This document shows, piece by piece, positions 14,664 to 24,264 of a DNA stretch of 64,000 nucleotides. Under the pieces are notes generated by a model. It was not told where the DNA came from. It worked only from the letters and a program-made list of their open reading frames with translations, and searched no databases. How positions within the stretch are numbered: the stretch's first letter is position 1; each line of letters opens with the position of its first letter. The translations under genes and the position numbers were made by a program. The stretch is from contig NZ_JAHUBR010000001.1 in NCBI RefSeq assembly GCF_025376885.1, positions 868,001 to 932,000 on the forward strand. Direction: 5' to 3'. Origin of the DNA: Pseudoruegeria sp. SHC-113 (GTDB lineage: Bacteria; Pseudomonadota; Alphaproteobacteria; Rhodobacterales; Rhodobacteraceae).

Positions 14664-15521
14664 TTAGAAGTCCAGGCCGAGATCGAGGGTCTTCACCGAA
14701 TGGGTGAGGGCGCCGGAGGAGATGTAGTCCACGCCCGTTGCCGAGACTTCGGCGATCCGGGGCAGGGTCATGTTGCCGGAGGCTTCGGTTTTCAGGCGGC
14801 CAGCCACGGCAATGACGGCCTGCGTGAGGGTTGCGGTGTCCATGTTGTCCAGCAGCACGACGTCGGCCCCGCCCTCGGCGAGCACTTCATAGAGCTGTTC
14901 GAGCGTGTCGACCTCGATTTCCACGCGGATCATATGGGAGGCCTGCGCCTTGGCAGCGCGCAAGACTGGGGCGATGCCACCGGCGGCGGCGATGTGGTTG
15001 TCCTTGATCAGGATTGCATCCGAGAGGCCAAAACGGTGGTTGAAGCCGCCGCCATGCAGCACGGCCTGTTTCTCGAAGAGGCGCAGGCCGGGGGTGGTTT
15101 TGCGTGTGCAGGTGATGCGCGTCTGCGTGCCGTGCGTCTCAGCAACGAAAGCGGCGGTGAGCGTTGCGATCCCGGCCATGCGGCCGGCGAAATTTAGGGC
15201 CACGCGTTCGGCCGAGAGGATCGAGGCGGCGCTGCCCTCGATGGTCATCAGCGTGTCGCCGGGCGCGCAGGGGCTGCCGTCGGCTTTCACGATGGCCACT
15301 TGCAGCATGGGGTCAAAGAGGCGGAAGGCCAGCGCCGCCACCTGCATGCCCGAAACAACCCCAACCTCGCGGCTGTTGAGTCTGGCGGTGTAGCGCAGGC
15401 CTTCGGGGATCACGGTGCGCGTGGTGATGTCGCCGTTGTGGCCCAGATCCTCTGCCAGCGCGGCGCGGATCATGGGCTCGAGGATCAGGTCGGGCAGGGG
15501 GCCGGTTTTCTGAAGGGTCAT
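14664..15521 (-). CDS. nadC: Nicotinate-nucleotide pyrophosphorylase (carboxylating)
   Basis: 285-aa quinolinate phosphoribosyltransferase that converts quinolinate and PRPP to nicotinate mononucleotide in de novo NAD synthesis. Family motifs are AEDLGHNGDITT near the N terminus, CTRKTTPGLR, LHGGGFNHRFGLSD and IEVEVDTLEQ-type strands (here VEIEVDTLEQ), then LLDNMD and the GVDYISSGALTHS phosphate-binding end. The start overlaps the nadB stop by 4 bp (ATGA), showing translational coupling in nadABC. Confidence 0.96.
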   Translation of the reverse strand: MTLQKTGPLPDLILEPMIRAALAEDLGHNGDITTRTVIPEGLRYTARLNSREVGVVSGMQVAALAFRLFDPMLQVAIVKADGSPCAPGDTLMTIEGSAASILSAERVALNFAGRMAGIATLTAAFVAETHGTQTRITCTRKTTPGLRLFEKQAVLHGGGFNHRFGLSDAILIKDNHIAAAGGIAPVLRAAKAQASHMIRVEIEVDTLEQLYEVLAEGGADVVLLDNMDTATLTQAVIAVAGRLKTEASGNMTLPRIAEVSATGVDYISSGALTHSVKTLDLGLDF

Positions 15522-17080
15522 CGGGACAGGGCCTCGGCTTGGAGGGTTATGGCATCTGCAAGCGTCAGGCGGCTGCGCTGTGCCTGGGCCGGGTCGGCCT
15601 CGGGGAAATCGGCGCGGAAGTGCCCGCCCCGGCTTTCGCGGCGCTGCCAGGCGGCGGCCGTGATCAGCGTGGCGGTGGCCAGCATGTTCTTCAGGCTCTC
15701 ATCCTGCGCGGTGCTTTGCAGCTCGGCGAGGGTGGCGAGCGCCTTGCGCAGCCCGTCTGCCGTGCGGACTACGCCGACATGGACCGTCAGGGAGGTACGC
15801 AGGGTGGTAATGGCGGCCTCTGTTTCAGGCGCAGAGGCCGGGGGCAGGGCAAGCGCCACGGGGGCTGCTGTCTGAGGGCCATCGGGCAGCGCCTCTGCGA
15901 TGGAGAGCGCACAGGCGCGGGCGAAGACGAGAGCTTCGAGCAACCCGTTGGAGGCCAGCCGATTGGCGCCGTGCAGCCCTGTGGAGGCCGCCTCGCCGCA
16001 GGCCCAGAGGCCGGGCAGGGAGCTTTTGCCGGAGAGATCGGTGTCGATCCCGCCCATGTGGTAGTGCGCGGCGGCGGCGACGGGGATCGGTGTGGTGAGC
16101 GGATCCAGCCCGGCGCGCGCGCAGGCCTCGGCCACGGCGGGGAAGCGGGCGAGGCCCTCCTTGGCGAAGACCTCCCGGCAGTCGAGCATCGGGCGTTTGC
16201 CGACTTGCGTTTGCGCGAAGATGGCGCGGGCGACGATGTCGCGCGGGGCCAGTTCGGCCTTGGGGTGCTCGGCCAGCATGAAGCGCTCGCCGGCGGCGTT
16301 CACCAGCGTGGCCCCTTCGCCGCGCAGGGCTTCGGTGGCGAGCGGGGCCGGGTCTTCGCCTATGTCGATGGCGGTCGGGTGGAATTGCACGAATTCCGCA
16401 TCCGAGATCACCGCGCCCGCTCGCGCGGCCATGCCGATCACCTGCCCGCGGATGCGCGGCGGGTTGGTGGTGAGCGCGTAGAGCCCGGCGGAGCCGCCGC
16501 CGGCGAGCAGGATCGCTGGGGCCGTGAGTAGAGCAGAGGCCGTGGGCGTCGCCGGATCGGCGCTTTGCAGCCAGACACCGGTGGCGCGGCCCACTTCGGT
16601 TTCTATGCCGGTGGCCAGAACGCCTTCAAGCACCTGCACCGAGGGCGTTTCCCGCGTGACAGCGATCAGCGCTTCCATGATCTCGCGGCCCGCCTGATCG
16701 CCCTTTACCCGTACCACGCGTGCGTAGCTGTGGGCGGCTTCCAGCGAGAGCACATATTGGCCGTTTTCGTCGCGGTCAAAGGGCGTGCCCAGCGTGGTGA
16801 GATCGAGGATGTGGTCGCGCGCGGCATGCGTGACGAAGCGGGCGACCTCCGGGTCCACCGTGCCCGCGCCGGCGCCCAGCGTATCGGTGGCGTGGCTTTC
16901 GGCGCTGTCGGCTGCCGCCATGGCCGCCGCCACACCGCCCTGCGCCCAGGCCGAGCTTGCGCCCTGGCCCAGCGGATCGGGCGAGATGACGAGAACCGGG
17001 CGCGGTGCCAGTTTGAGCGCCGCGTAAAGCGCGCCGATCCCGGCGCCGACGATCACGATGCGATCGGTGTGCGTGGCCAT
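15518..17080 (-). CDS. nadB: L-aspartate oxidase
   Basis: 520-aa FAD enzyme that oxidises L-aspartate to iminoaspartate, which NadA condenses with dihydroxyacetone phosphate. The N-terminal dinucleotide-binding motif is IVIVGAGIGALYAA. Family features are QGGVAAAM, the FVQFHPTA substrate-site segment, and HYHMGGIDTDLSG followed by GLHGANRLASNGLLEALVFA. The helical C terminus matches the family and length is normal. It lies 25 bp after nadA and overlaps nadC by 4 bp. Confidence 0.96.
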   Translation of the reverse strand: MATHTDRIVIVGAGIGALYAALKLAPRPVLVISPDPLGQGASSAWAQGGVAAAMAAADSAESHATDTLGAGAGTVDPEVARFVTHAARDHILDLTTLGTPFDRDENGQYVLSLEAAHSYARVVRVKGDQAGREIMEALIAVTRETPSVQVLEGVLATGIETEVGRATGVWLQSADPATPTASALLTAPAILLAGGGSAGLYALTTNPPRIRGQVIGMAARAGAVISDAEFVQFHPTAIDIGEDPAPLATEALRGEGATLVNAAGERFMLAEHPKAELAPRDIVARAIFAQTQVGKRPMLDCREVFAKEGLARFPAVAEACARAGLDPLTTPIPVAAAAHYHMGGIDTDLSGKSSLPGLWACGEAASTGLHGANRLASNGLLEALVFARACALSIAEALPDGPQTAAPVALALPPASAPETEAAITTLRTSLTVHVGVVRTADGLRKALATLAELQSTAQDESLKNMLATATLITAAAWQRRESRGGHFRADFPEADPAQAQRSRLTLADAITLQAEALSR

Positions 17081-17105
17081 TCCCCCGATGTCTCCCGCTG
17101 AGGCC

Positions 17106-18155
17106 CTAGAGGCCCAGTTCGCGGCTGAGATCGATCATCCGCTCGACCGACAGGCGGGCCTTCTCGGCCACCTCGGCGTCCACTTCCACGGCACCTTCCA
17201 TCGTGTGCAGCGCGTGGAGCACCTTTTCCAGCGTGATCTTCTTCATGTAGGGGCACATGTTGCAGGGTTTGGCGAAATTCACGTCCGGCAGCTCATCGGC
17301 GATGTTGGAGGCCATGGAGCACTCGGTAACGAGCATCACCTCTTGGGGGCGGTTGTCCTCGACCCATTTGATGATGCCGGAGGTGGAGCCGGTGAAATCG
17401 GCCTCGGCCACCACGGCGGGCGTGCATTCCGGGTGCGCGATGATCTTCACCTCGGGCTGCAACTCGCGGTAGGCGCGCAGATCTTCCGGGGTGTAGAGCT
17501 CGTGCACGATGCAGGAGCCCGGCCAATAGACGACCTTTTTCTTCGACAGGTTCGCCACGTTCTGCGCGAGATACTGATCGGGCGTCATGATGACGGTGTC
17601 AGACTCCATCGCATCCACGATCTGCACGGCATTGGCGGAGGTGCAGCAGATGTCGGAGGCGGCTTTCACCTCGGCGGTGGTGTTGACGTAGCTTACCACG
17701 GGCGCGCCGGGGTATTTCGCGCGCATCTCTTCCACGCCTGCCGCCGTGATGCTTTCGGCCAGCGAGCAGCCAGCCGCCATGTCGGGCATCAGCACCGTTT
17801 TGGCCGGGTTCAGGATCTTGGAAGTCTCGGCCATGAAATGCACGCCGCATTGCACGATCACCTCTTCCTCGACCTCGGTGGCCTTGATGGCGAGCTGCAG
17901 CGAGTCCCCCACGAAATCGGCGATGCCGTGGTAGATCTCGGGCGTCATGTAGTTATGGGCGAGGATCACCGCGTTGCGCTCTTTCTTGAGGCGGTTGATC
18001 TCGATCACATAGGGCGCGTAGATCGCCCAATCGGCGGGCGAAACGACGCGATCCATCTTCTCGTAAATCGCCTGCGTTGCCTCCGCCTTCTCGATGGACG
18101 GGGCAAGATCGTAATGCTTGGCCAGTTCGGCACCGGCTTGGCTCAGGTCCAGCAC
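17106..18155 (-). CDS. nadA: Quinolinate synthase
   Basis: 349-aa 4Fe-4S enzyme making quinolinate from iminoaspartate and dihydroxyacetone phosphate. Visible landmarks are HNYMTPEIY, QCGVHFMAET, DMAAGCSLAES, SYVNTTAEVKAASDICCTS, HPECTPAVV and a C-terminal CNMCPYMKKITLEKV that includes a cluster cysteine. A GTG start at 18155 (MLDLSQAGAELAKHYD) gives normal family length. It is the first gene of the nadABC operon. Confidence 0.96.
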   Translation of the reverse strand: MLDLSQAGAELAKHYDLAPSIEKAEATQAIYEKMDRVVSPADWAIYAPYVIEINRLKKERNAVILAHNYMTPEIYHGIADFVGDSLQLAIKATEVEEEVIVQCGVHFMAETSKILNPAKTVLMPDMAAGCSLAESITAAGVEEMRAKYPGAPVVSYVNTTAEVKAASDICCTSANAVQIVDAMESDTVIMTPDQYLAQNVANLSKKKVVYWPGSCIVHELYTPEDLRAYRELQPEVKIIAHPECTPAVVAEADFTGSTSGIIKWVEDNRPQEVMLVTECSMASNIADELPDVNFAKPCNMCPYMKKITLEKVLHALHTMEGAVEVDAEVAEKARLSVERMIDLSRELGL

Positions 18156-18292
18156 GTGCGGCCCTCCTCTGCGCGTTCGGGGCTTTCGCTTATCCGCTTC
18201 CGGGGCGAGTGGCTACATCAAACTGTCACAGGAGCGCGTTTCGCCGCGTTTTCGGCCTGTTTTCCTTGGATTTCTGACCGTCTGGTTAGCTT

Positions 18293-18769
18293 TCAGCGTT
18301 CCTCGCTCTGCCAATTCGCCTTCGGGTGCATCTGCTTTTGCTCATCGCGGAAGGCATCGGGCAGCACGCGGCTCATCAGGCTGACGAGGAAGGCGGTGGA
18401 GACGCCGAAGGTCAGAAGCCCGGTGACGGAGGCGAAGGCGCCGAAGATGCGGTGGCCCGGTTCCAGCACGATGTCGCCGTAGCCGAGCGTCGTGTAGGTG
18501 ACGAGAGAGAAGTAAACGGCATCCGACGTGGTGCCTAGCGCGCCCATTTTCATCAGCGCAAAGGCCCAGAGCCAGACCTGTACCGTATGGGCCAGCACGA
18601 GGAAGAGGAAGGCTCCGCCCACGATCAGCGAGATGCGTACCATTGGGCGCATCCGGGCCACGCGGCGGGCGATGTCGATCGTCACCGGCACGGCCCCGGC
18701 GATGAACATCACGTGGATCACCGCGCAGGCCGACAGGATCACCGATCCCCAGAACAGTTGATTCAGCAT
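18293..18769 (-). CDS. Small two-TM potassium-channel-like membrane protein
   Basis: 158-aa predicted inner-membrane protein with about four hydrophobic segments. TYTTLGYGDIVL near residues 90-101 matches a K+ channel pore loop and selectivity filter (T-x-G-Y-G-D), placing it in the ion-channel (Ion_trans_2) family. The internal ATG at 18769 (MLNQLFWGSVI) is chosen because GGGAGG precedes it; the longer frame adds non-hydrophobic sequence. No regulatory RCK domain is attached. It is monocistronic and faces away from the ThuA-like gene. Confidence 0.8.
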   Translation of the reverse strand: MLNQLFWGSVILSACAVIHVMFIAGAVPVTIDIARRVARMRPMVRISLIVGGAFLFLVLAHTVQVWLWAFALMKMGALGTTSDAVYFSLVTYTTLGYGDIVLEPGHRIFGAFASVTGLLTFGVSTAFLVSLMSRVLPDAFRDEQKQMHPKANWQSEER

Positions 18770-18931
18770 GGTTTCGGGCGGCCTCCCTTTTGGTTCGGGC
18801 CAGCCTATGCGCATGGGGAGGGAGGCTCAAGACGGGAGACCCCAGAGCAGGCCGCAGGGCGTGAAACGGCTAGTGACGCTGAAAATGAAATCGATTACAT
18901 TGATGCGGACAATCAAAGAGGGGAGGCGGCA

Positions 18932-19648
18932 ATGGCGCGCAAGGCATTGATCACATGGGGCGGCTGGGAGGGCCATGAGCCGGAGCAGGTCGCCCGGTTG
19001 TTTCGCGGTATGCTGGAGGCCGAGGGCTTCGAGATCGCGCTGCATGACACGCTCGACTGCCTCGCCGATGGCACGGCGCTGCAGGAACTGGATCTGATCG
19101 TGCCTGTCTGGACGATGAGCGAGATCGCCAAGGAGTCCGTGCAGAACGTCTCGGAGGCCGTGGCGCGGGGCACCGGGCTTGCGGGCGTGCACGGCGGCAT
19201 GTGCGATGCCTTCCGCAACAATACGCTCTGGCAGTTCATGACGGGCGGCAACTGGGTGGCGCATCCGGGCGGCGATGGTGTGCGCTACCGGGTGACGATG
19301 GCCAACAGTTCCTCGCCGCTGGTGGCCGGGATTGGCGATTTCGACGTGGAGAGCGAGCAGTATTACCTGCATGTGGACCCGGCCAACGAAGTGCTGGCCA
19401 CCACGCGTTTCCCGGCCGTGACCTGGTATCACAGCCCCAACGGCCCGGTGGAGATGCCCGTGGCCTGGACAAAGCGCTGGGGGCTGGGGCGCGTCTACTA
19501 CAATGCGCTCGGCCACAAGGCCAATGTGATCGATCACGGCCCCGCACAGGAGATGATCCGCCGCGGGCTGCTCTGGGCCGCCGAGGGCAAAGCCGAAGCT
19601 GCCGGGGGCGATGTGGCGCAGTTTGCTTCGCCGGGGAACCACCTTTAG
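18932..19648 (+). CDS. ThuA-like domain protein
   Basis: 238-aa protein with a ThuA-like (trehalose utilisation, glutamine-amidotransferase-like fold) domain over nearly its whole length. Supporting segments are ALITWGGWEGHEP at the N terminus, GTGLAGVHGGMCDAF and VGGNW-like MTGGNWVAHPG in the middle, and KRWGLGRVYYNALGH toward the end. ATG 18932 follows GGGAGG by a normal spacing. The family is linked to sugar metabolism, but no sugar operon lies here, so the substrate is unknown. Confidence 0.85.
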   Translation: MARKALITWGGWEGHEPEQVARLFRGMLEAEGFEIALHDTLDCLADGTALQELDLIVPVWTMSEIAKESVQNVSEAVARGTGLAGVHGGMCDAFRNNTLWQFMTGGNWVAHPGGDGVRYRVTMANSSSPLVAGIGDFDVESEQYYLHVDPANEVLATTRFPAVTWYHSPNGPVEMPVAWTKRWGLGRVYYNALGHKANVIDHGPAQEMIRRGLLWAAEGKAEAAGGDVAQFASPGNHL

Positions 19649-19807
19649 GCGCAGGCCGCCTGTCTGCCAGCAAAAAGCCGCCACTTGTGGCGCGCGGCGC
19701 GCAGTGGGCGGCGAAACCCGCGCCGCCCGCTTGACCTTTTCGCCCCCATTTGCGCAGGGTGCCGCCACAGCGCGCCTTGGCGCGAAAGCCGCTTCAGGAG
19801 CACAGGT

Positions 19808-21094
19808 TTGGCCGCCACACCGCCCCCTTTCGCCCGTTTCGAATGGATGATCGCCTGGCGCTACCTGCGTGCCAAGCGCGCCGAAGGGGGCGTCAGCGTC
19901 ATGACGTGGATCTCGCTCGTTGGCATCACGCTCGCGGTCTTCGCCCTGATCGCCACGCTCGCCGTGCGCTCGGGCTTCCGCACCGAATTCGTCGATACGA
20001 TCCTCGGTGCCAATGCCCACGTCACCGTCTACAACGCGCTTGAAATCTCCGACACCGGCGTGACGAGCCGCGCCATGGCCGATTACGCCGAGAAGGCCGA
20101 GGACGTGCGCGGCGTTGCGGGCGTCACGCGCGTTGCGCCGCTGGTAAAAGGGCAGGTCATGGCCAATGCCCGCAACAGCAACACCGGCGTGATTGTCTTC
20201 GGCATCTCGGAGGAGGATCTGCTTGGCATCCCCCGCGTGGCGGACCCGGAGACGGGCGAGGGCGATATCACCCGGTTCAACGAGGGCGTGGCCATCGGCT
20301 CCGGCGTCGCGCGCGAGTTGGGGCTCATGCTGGGCGACAACATCACCTTGATCTCCCCCAATGGCGTGCGCACCGCCTTCGGCACCAGCCCGCGCGTGAA
20401 TGTCTACGAGGTCGTCTACGTCTTCACCGCAGGCCGCTATGACATTGATTCCACACGCGTTTACATGCCGTTTGCCGAGGCTCAGAGCTACTTCAACCGC
20501 GAAGGCGTGGCCGATGAGCTTGAGGTGATGGTGCAGAGCCCGGAAACCATTGAAAAGCTGCTGCCCGCCATCGTGGAGGCCGCCGGGGATCGCGCCCTTG
20601 TCTGGACGTGGAAGGATTCCTCCGGCTCCTTCCTGCGCGCGCTCGACGTGGAGGACAACGTGATGTTCATCATCCTGTCGATCCTCGTGCTGATCGCCTC
20701 GATGAACATCATCTCCGGCCTGATCATGCTGGTGAAGAACAAGGGCCGCGACATCGGCATCCTGCGTACCATGGGGCTCACCGAGGGCTCGGTGATGCGG
20801 GTGTTCTTCATCTGCGGGGCCTCAACCGGGCTGATCGGCACGCTGGCCGGGGTGATCCTCGGCTGCCTCTTCGCGATCTACATCGATCCGATCTTCTCGG
20901 CGGTGAACTACCTGTCGGGCGGCGGTGTCTGGGATCCCTCGATCCGCGGCATCTACTACCTGCCCGCCGAGTTGCGCCTGAGCGATGTGCTCTCGGCCAT
21001 CAGCCTGTCGCTGTTCCTATCCTTCTTCGTGACCCTCTTTCCCGCCCGCCGCGCGGCGCGGATGAACCCGGTGGAGGCCCTGCGCTATGAGTGA
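19808..21094 (+). CDS. lolC: Lipoprotein-releasing system transmembrane subunit LolC/LolE family
   Basis: 428-aa inner-membrane subunit of the LolCDE-type ABC transporter that extracts outer-membrane lipoproteins and passes them to LolA. It has one N-terminal helix ([20 protein letters not shown]), a large periplasmic domain and three C-terminal helices with the FtsX-type core. The TTG start at 19808 is chosen because AGGAG lies 7 bp upstream and the upstream frame is not protein-like. It overlaps lolD by 8 bp. A separate LolE is not present, as in many alphaproteobacteria. Confidence 0.93.
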   Translation: MAATPPPFARFEWMIAWRYLRAKRAEGGVSVMTWISLVGITLAVFALIATLAVRSGFRTEFVDTILGANAHVTVYNALEISDTGVTSRAMADYAEKAEDVRGVAGVTRVAPLVKGQVMANARNSNTGVIVFGISEEDLLGIPRVADPETGEGDITRFNEGVAIGSGVARELGLMLGDNITLISPNGVRTAFGTSPRVNVYEVVYVFTAGRYDIDSTRVYMPFAEAQSYFNREGVADELEVMVQSPETIEKLLPAIVEAAGDRALVWTWKDSSGSFLRALDVEDNVMFIILSILVLIASMNIISGLIMLVKNKGRDIGILRTMGLTEGSVMRVFFICGASTGLIGTLAGVILGCLFAIYIDPIFSAVNYLSGGGVWDPSIRGIYYLPAELRLSDVLSAISLSLFLSFFVTLFPARRAARMNPVEALRYE

Positions 21095-21770
21095 GCCGCT
21101 ACTGGAATTGTCAGGCGTCACAAAGGTTTACAAGCGCGGTGAGGCCGGTGAGGTGCAGGTGCTGCGCGGGGCTGATCTGGTGCTGAACCCCGGCGAGGTG
21201 GTGGCGCTTGTGGCCCCCTCCGGGGCCGGGAAATCCACGCTGCTGCACATCGCCGGGCTTTTGGACACGCCAGACGCGGGCGAGGTGCGCATCGCGGGGC
21301 AGGCCATGCAGGGCCAGAGCGATCGCCGCCGCACCGCCGTGCGCCGCGCCGATCTGGGCTTTGTCTACCAGTTCCACCACCTGCTGCCGGAGTTCACGGC
21401 CGCCGAGAACATCATCCTGCCGCAGCTTGCCAACGGCGTGAGCCAGCGCGCCGCCGCGGCGCGGGCGGCGGATCTTCTGGGTCGCGTCGGGCTGTCAGAG
21501 CGCATGGAGCACCGCCCGGCCGCGCTTTCAGGCGGCGAGCAGCAGCGGGTGGCCTTCTGCCGCGCGCTGGCCAACAGCCCCCGCGTTCTGCTGGCCGATG
21601 AGCCCACCGGCAACCTTGATCCGGGCACGTCGGATCAGGTGTTTGCAGCGCTGATGGAACTGGCCGCCGGCACCGGGCTCGGCGCACTGATCGCCACGCA
21701 CAACCTCGATCTCGCCGCGCGCATGGACCGCGTGGTGCGGCTAGAAGCGGGCGAACTCGTTTCCGCGTAA
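21087..21770 (+). CDS. lolD: Lipoprotein-releasing system ATP-binding protein
   Basis: 227-aa ABC ATPase that drives lipoprotein release with LolC. Walker A is APSGAGKST near residues 45-53, the Q-loop [15 protein letters not shown] is typical of LolD, the signature is LSGGEQQR, Walker B is [12 protein letters not shown], and the H-loop is ATHN. Its start overlaps the 3' end of lolC, consistent with coupled translation. Confidence 0.95.
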   Translation: MSEPLLELSGVTKVYKRGEAGEVQVLRGADLVLNPGEVVALVAPSGAGKSTLLHIAGLLDTPDAGEVRIAGQAMQGQSDRRRTAVRRADLGFVYQFHHLLPEFTAAENIILPQLANGVSQRAAAARAADLLGRVGLSERMEHRPAALSGGEQQRVAFCRALANSPRVLLADEPTGNLDPGTSDQVFAALMELAAGTGLGALIATHNLDLAARMDRVVRLEAGELVSA

Positions 21771-21829
21771 GCCTTTCTTAAAGCGGGTATCGGAGACTGG
21801 GCGGCGAATCCTGTCTGGAGGCCCTGTTC

Positions 21830-22633
21830 GTGCCCTTTGCCATTTCGCGTTGCCGTTTTTCCGTTCACCGATGGCTGATCGCCGTCGGCCTCGTGATGCT
21901 TTTGGGGGGCGGCGGGGCCTCTGCCCAGCCGCTGGAGCCGCAGGAACGGTTCTGGATCCTCTGGGAACATATCGAGCACAGTGGGCAGAATTGCCCCGAT
22001 GGGGCCAGCTGCGAAACCCGGCGCAGCTACACCAGCCGCCTGTTTGAGCCGCTGGACAAGCGCGGCGTCTACCGGCTGTTCGGCCTGCTCGATCTGCATG
22101 CCGCCAGAAGGGGGCAATCCGCCGAACACCCGGAAGCGCCCCGCATTTGCCAGCACACTGACTCCGAGGTGCTGCTGGGGTTTGACCCTGAACGGCTGCG
22201 CCTGTCCGAAAAGATCGACGCCCTAGCGGGTTTGCCCGGTGTTCATGTCAACCTGCGCGGCCTCAAAGCGCCGGAAGGGTTTGAGGGGGATTTCGGCGGC
22301 GGTCTGCAAGCGGCTTTTGAAAGCCGGTTCAAGGCTGCGGGCATCAGGCTTCTCACGGAAGAAGAGATGGAGCAGACTCCCGGCCAGCCGAAGCTCAATG
22401 TCTATTTCAGCCGCACCAACCCCGACACCGGCTGCTGGTACTCTGTCTTTGCCAGCCTGAGCCAGACGGTGCTGCTGACGCGGGACATTCGTATCAAGCT
22501 CGTTGCCGGCACTTGGGCCATGTCGGCAGGCTACTCCGCCGATACCCCTGACGCGACGGAATATGGCTCCATCCTGCGCGTGGCGGATGCCTTTGTTCGG
22601 GATTACCTCAAGGCCAATGCCAGCGGTGGGTAA
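21830..22633 (+). CDS. Exported protein of unknown function
   Basis: 267-aa protein with a clear N-terminal signal peptide: basic start, hydrophobic WLIAVGLVMLLGGGGASA and a cleavage site after ASA near residue 32. The mature part has four cysteines that could form disulfides and is not recognised as a known family. GTG 21830 is preceded by GGAG. It lies 60 bp after lolD, before the lipoprotein gene. Confidence 0.7.
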   Translation: MPFAISRCRFSVHRWLIAVGLVMLLGGGGASAQPLEPQERFWILWEHIEHSGQNCPDGASCETRRSYTSRLFEPLDKRGVYRLFGLLDLHAARRGQSAEHPEAPRICQHTDSEVLLGFDPERLRLSEKIDALAGLPGVHVNLRGLKAPEGFEGDFGGGLQAAFESRFKAAGIRLLTEEEMEQTPGQPKLNVYFSRTNPDTGCWYSVFASLSQTVLLTRDIRIKLVAGTWAMSAGYSADTPDATEYGSILRVADAFVRDYLKANASGG

Positions 22634-22706
22634 GCCATGCGTTGCCACTGGCCATTTGCCTCGCTAGGCTGATGAAATCACGAGGTTTCATTGGTGGGAG
22701 GGTTCC

Positions 22707-23204
22707 ATGCGCGTGAAAACAGGGATCGTGGCCGGGTTGGCACTGGCTGTTCTGGCGGGGTGTAACGTGGCCGTGGGCACCAGCGGCAGCAACGGCACTG
22801 GCGTGGCCGTTAGCACCAACGTCGGGGCGCGTGGCGGCACCTACGTAACGCGCAACGGCTTCACGGCGATCCCCGACCCGCAGGTGCCCGGCCAGTTTGA
22901 GATCCTGCCCTCTGGCCGCTCCGGTGCCTCCGACTATTGGTGCGCAGCGGGCGATTACGTGGCCATGGGCCTCGGGCGCGGCGGCAACACGCGCATTTAC
23001 GTCGCCAAGCCGGAAGGCGGGAGCCGCTTTGTATCCGGGCGCAAGGCGACGACTTTCACCTTTGCTCCAAGTGCCGAGTTGCAAGCCGCAGGAGAGGCCT
23101 TGCCAGACAGCTACAATTTCTCGGTCAAACGCGTCGGTGAAAACCGCCACGCCGCCGCCGCTCAGACAGTCTGCCGCCCGATCAACCCCTTCTTCTTCGA
23201 CTGA
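22707..23204 (+). CDS. Putative lipoprotein, paralogue of the one at 24265
   Basis: 165-aa predicted lipoprotein with signal peptide and lipobox LAGC (Cys19). After a low-complexity Gly/Ser/Val linker it has a domain with SDYWCAAGDYV, TRIYVAKP, VSGRK and KRVGENR, ending in a second conserved cysteine (TVCRP). The same pattern occurs in the product of 24265-24705. The function is unknown; the two cysteines probably form a disulfide. Confidence 0.75.
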   Translation: MRVKTGIVAGLALAVLAGCNVAVGTSGSNGTGVAVSTNVGARGGTYVTRNGFTAIPDPQVPGQFEILPSGRSGASDYWCAAGDYVAMGLGRGGNTRIYVAKPEGGSRFVSGRKATTFTFAPSAELQAAGEALPDSYNFSVKRVGENRHAAAAQTVCRPINPFFFD

Positions 23205-23210
23205 CGCCCG

Positions 23211-24011
23211 TCAACTCGTTGGAGAGGGCCCGCTGCAAGACGGCCGGGGCGCGCGCCCATCTGGGCTTGCTGGACTGAAGGCAATGCAGCGGATCACGGC
23301 GCGCGCTTCCGTGTCGGGCGCTGCGTGGCCGGCCCAATCGGCGATGCTGGGATCGGCCGCCCAAATATTGGCGAAGAGCCGTCCCGGCACCTCGGGCAGC
23401 GCGTGTCCGTCGCGGGCGTTGATCCGCAGAACCTCCCGTCCGTTGACCTGCCAGGCGATGAAACCCGGATGCCAGTCGAACGCATAGTGGTTGAACCCTT
23501 CGGAGGCATCAAAGCCAAGCGGGATGCGACGGCTCTGCAATTTGCCATCAACAAACCAGGCCGCATGGAGGTGGTCGGGCGATTTTCCCAGAATTTCGAT
23601 GTCTATCTCATCATGGCGGCTGCCGTAGGCCGGCCCCGTATAGGTGAAAAATCCTGTCACCAACCCAGCGCCACGGGCCGTCCGCATCACCACCTCGTAG
23701 CGCCCGTAGCCCGTTGGCGCATGGCGGCGCAGCGATGCCCCCGAGAAACGGTTCGCGCCGCCTGAGTGCGGACGCAGGGAGAGGGAAAGCCCCGTGGCTG
23801 CCGCGCGCAAATTGCCACGACGCCAATCCGTGTCGAAGGCGGGGTGGCTGAAATCGTAATGCGCCACGCTCCAAGCCGTACTGTCGAGCGCCGGAAAGCG
23901 ATCCATAAACCCGGCGCCGGGCGCGGAGGCTGAGGGCAGCGGCGACGCAGGCATCGGCGCGAGTGATCCTGCCAGGGCCAGCGCAGCCAGCCCGGTATGA
24001 AGGCGGTTCAT
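23211..24011 (-). CDS. Secreted glycoside hydrolase family 16 protein
   Basis: 266-aa exported beta-glucanase-like enzyme. The signal peptide covers about residues 1-25 (LAALALAGSLAPMPASP). The catalytic motif HDEIDIEILG (E-x-D-x-x-E type of GH16) lies near residue 135, and FNHYAFDWHPGFIAWQVNG plus FANIWAA give the rest of the family signature. GH16 enzymes cleave beta-1,3 or beta-1,4 glucans, galactans or exopolysaccharides; the substrate is not predictable here. Two perfect CtrA-type boxes lie just upstream of the start. Confidence 0.88.
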   Translation of the reverse strand: MNRLHTGLAALALAGSLAPMPASPLPSASAPGAGFMDRFPALDSTAWSVAHYDFSHPAFDTDWRRGNLRAAATGLSLSLRPHSGGANRFSGASLRRHAPTGYGRYEVVMRTARGAGLVTGFFTYTGPAYGSRHDEIDIEILGKSPDHLHAAWFVDGKLQSRRIPLGFDASEGFNHYAFDWHPGFIAWQVNGREVLRINARDGHALPEVPGRLFANIWAADPSIADWAGHAAPDTEARAVIRCIAFSPASPDGRAPRPSCSGPSPTS

Positions 24012-24028
24012 GAGGCCTCCGTGTCAGA

Positions 24029-24044
24029 TTAACGATTTGTTAAC
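24029..24044. promoter_or_regulatory. CtrA-type binding site, proximal
   Basis: TTAACGATTTGTTAAC matches TTAA-N7-TTAAC exactly, 18 bp upstream of the GH16 start codon. CtrA is the cell-cycle/motility response regulator of alphaproteobacteria. Confidence 0.7.
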
Positions 24045-24085
24045 CATTAACCTAAAGGCGTCTCGTTGGGGGCGAAACAGGATCG

Positions 24086-24101
24086 TTAATTCTTGGTTAA
24101 C
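24086..24101. promoter_or_regulatory. CtrA-type binding site, distal
   Basis: TTAATTCTTGGTTAAC again matches TTAA-N7-TTAAC exactly. The start-to-start distance from the proximal box is 57 bp. It could serve either the GH16 gene or the lipoprotein gene at 24265. Confidence 0.7.
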
Positions 24102-24264
24102 GCGCGCGCACGGGCCCGGTGTAAAATGTGTGATCCGTGCCCCGCTGGCTCCGCGTCCAATTGCCTGTTTCATTCACAGGGTTTTGCCCGCTTTGGCGTG
24201 GACGCACTTGCTCCGGCGCTTTAGGGTTGCCGGTGATTGCATTGCCTCCCAAAGGAGATTTCAC

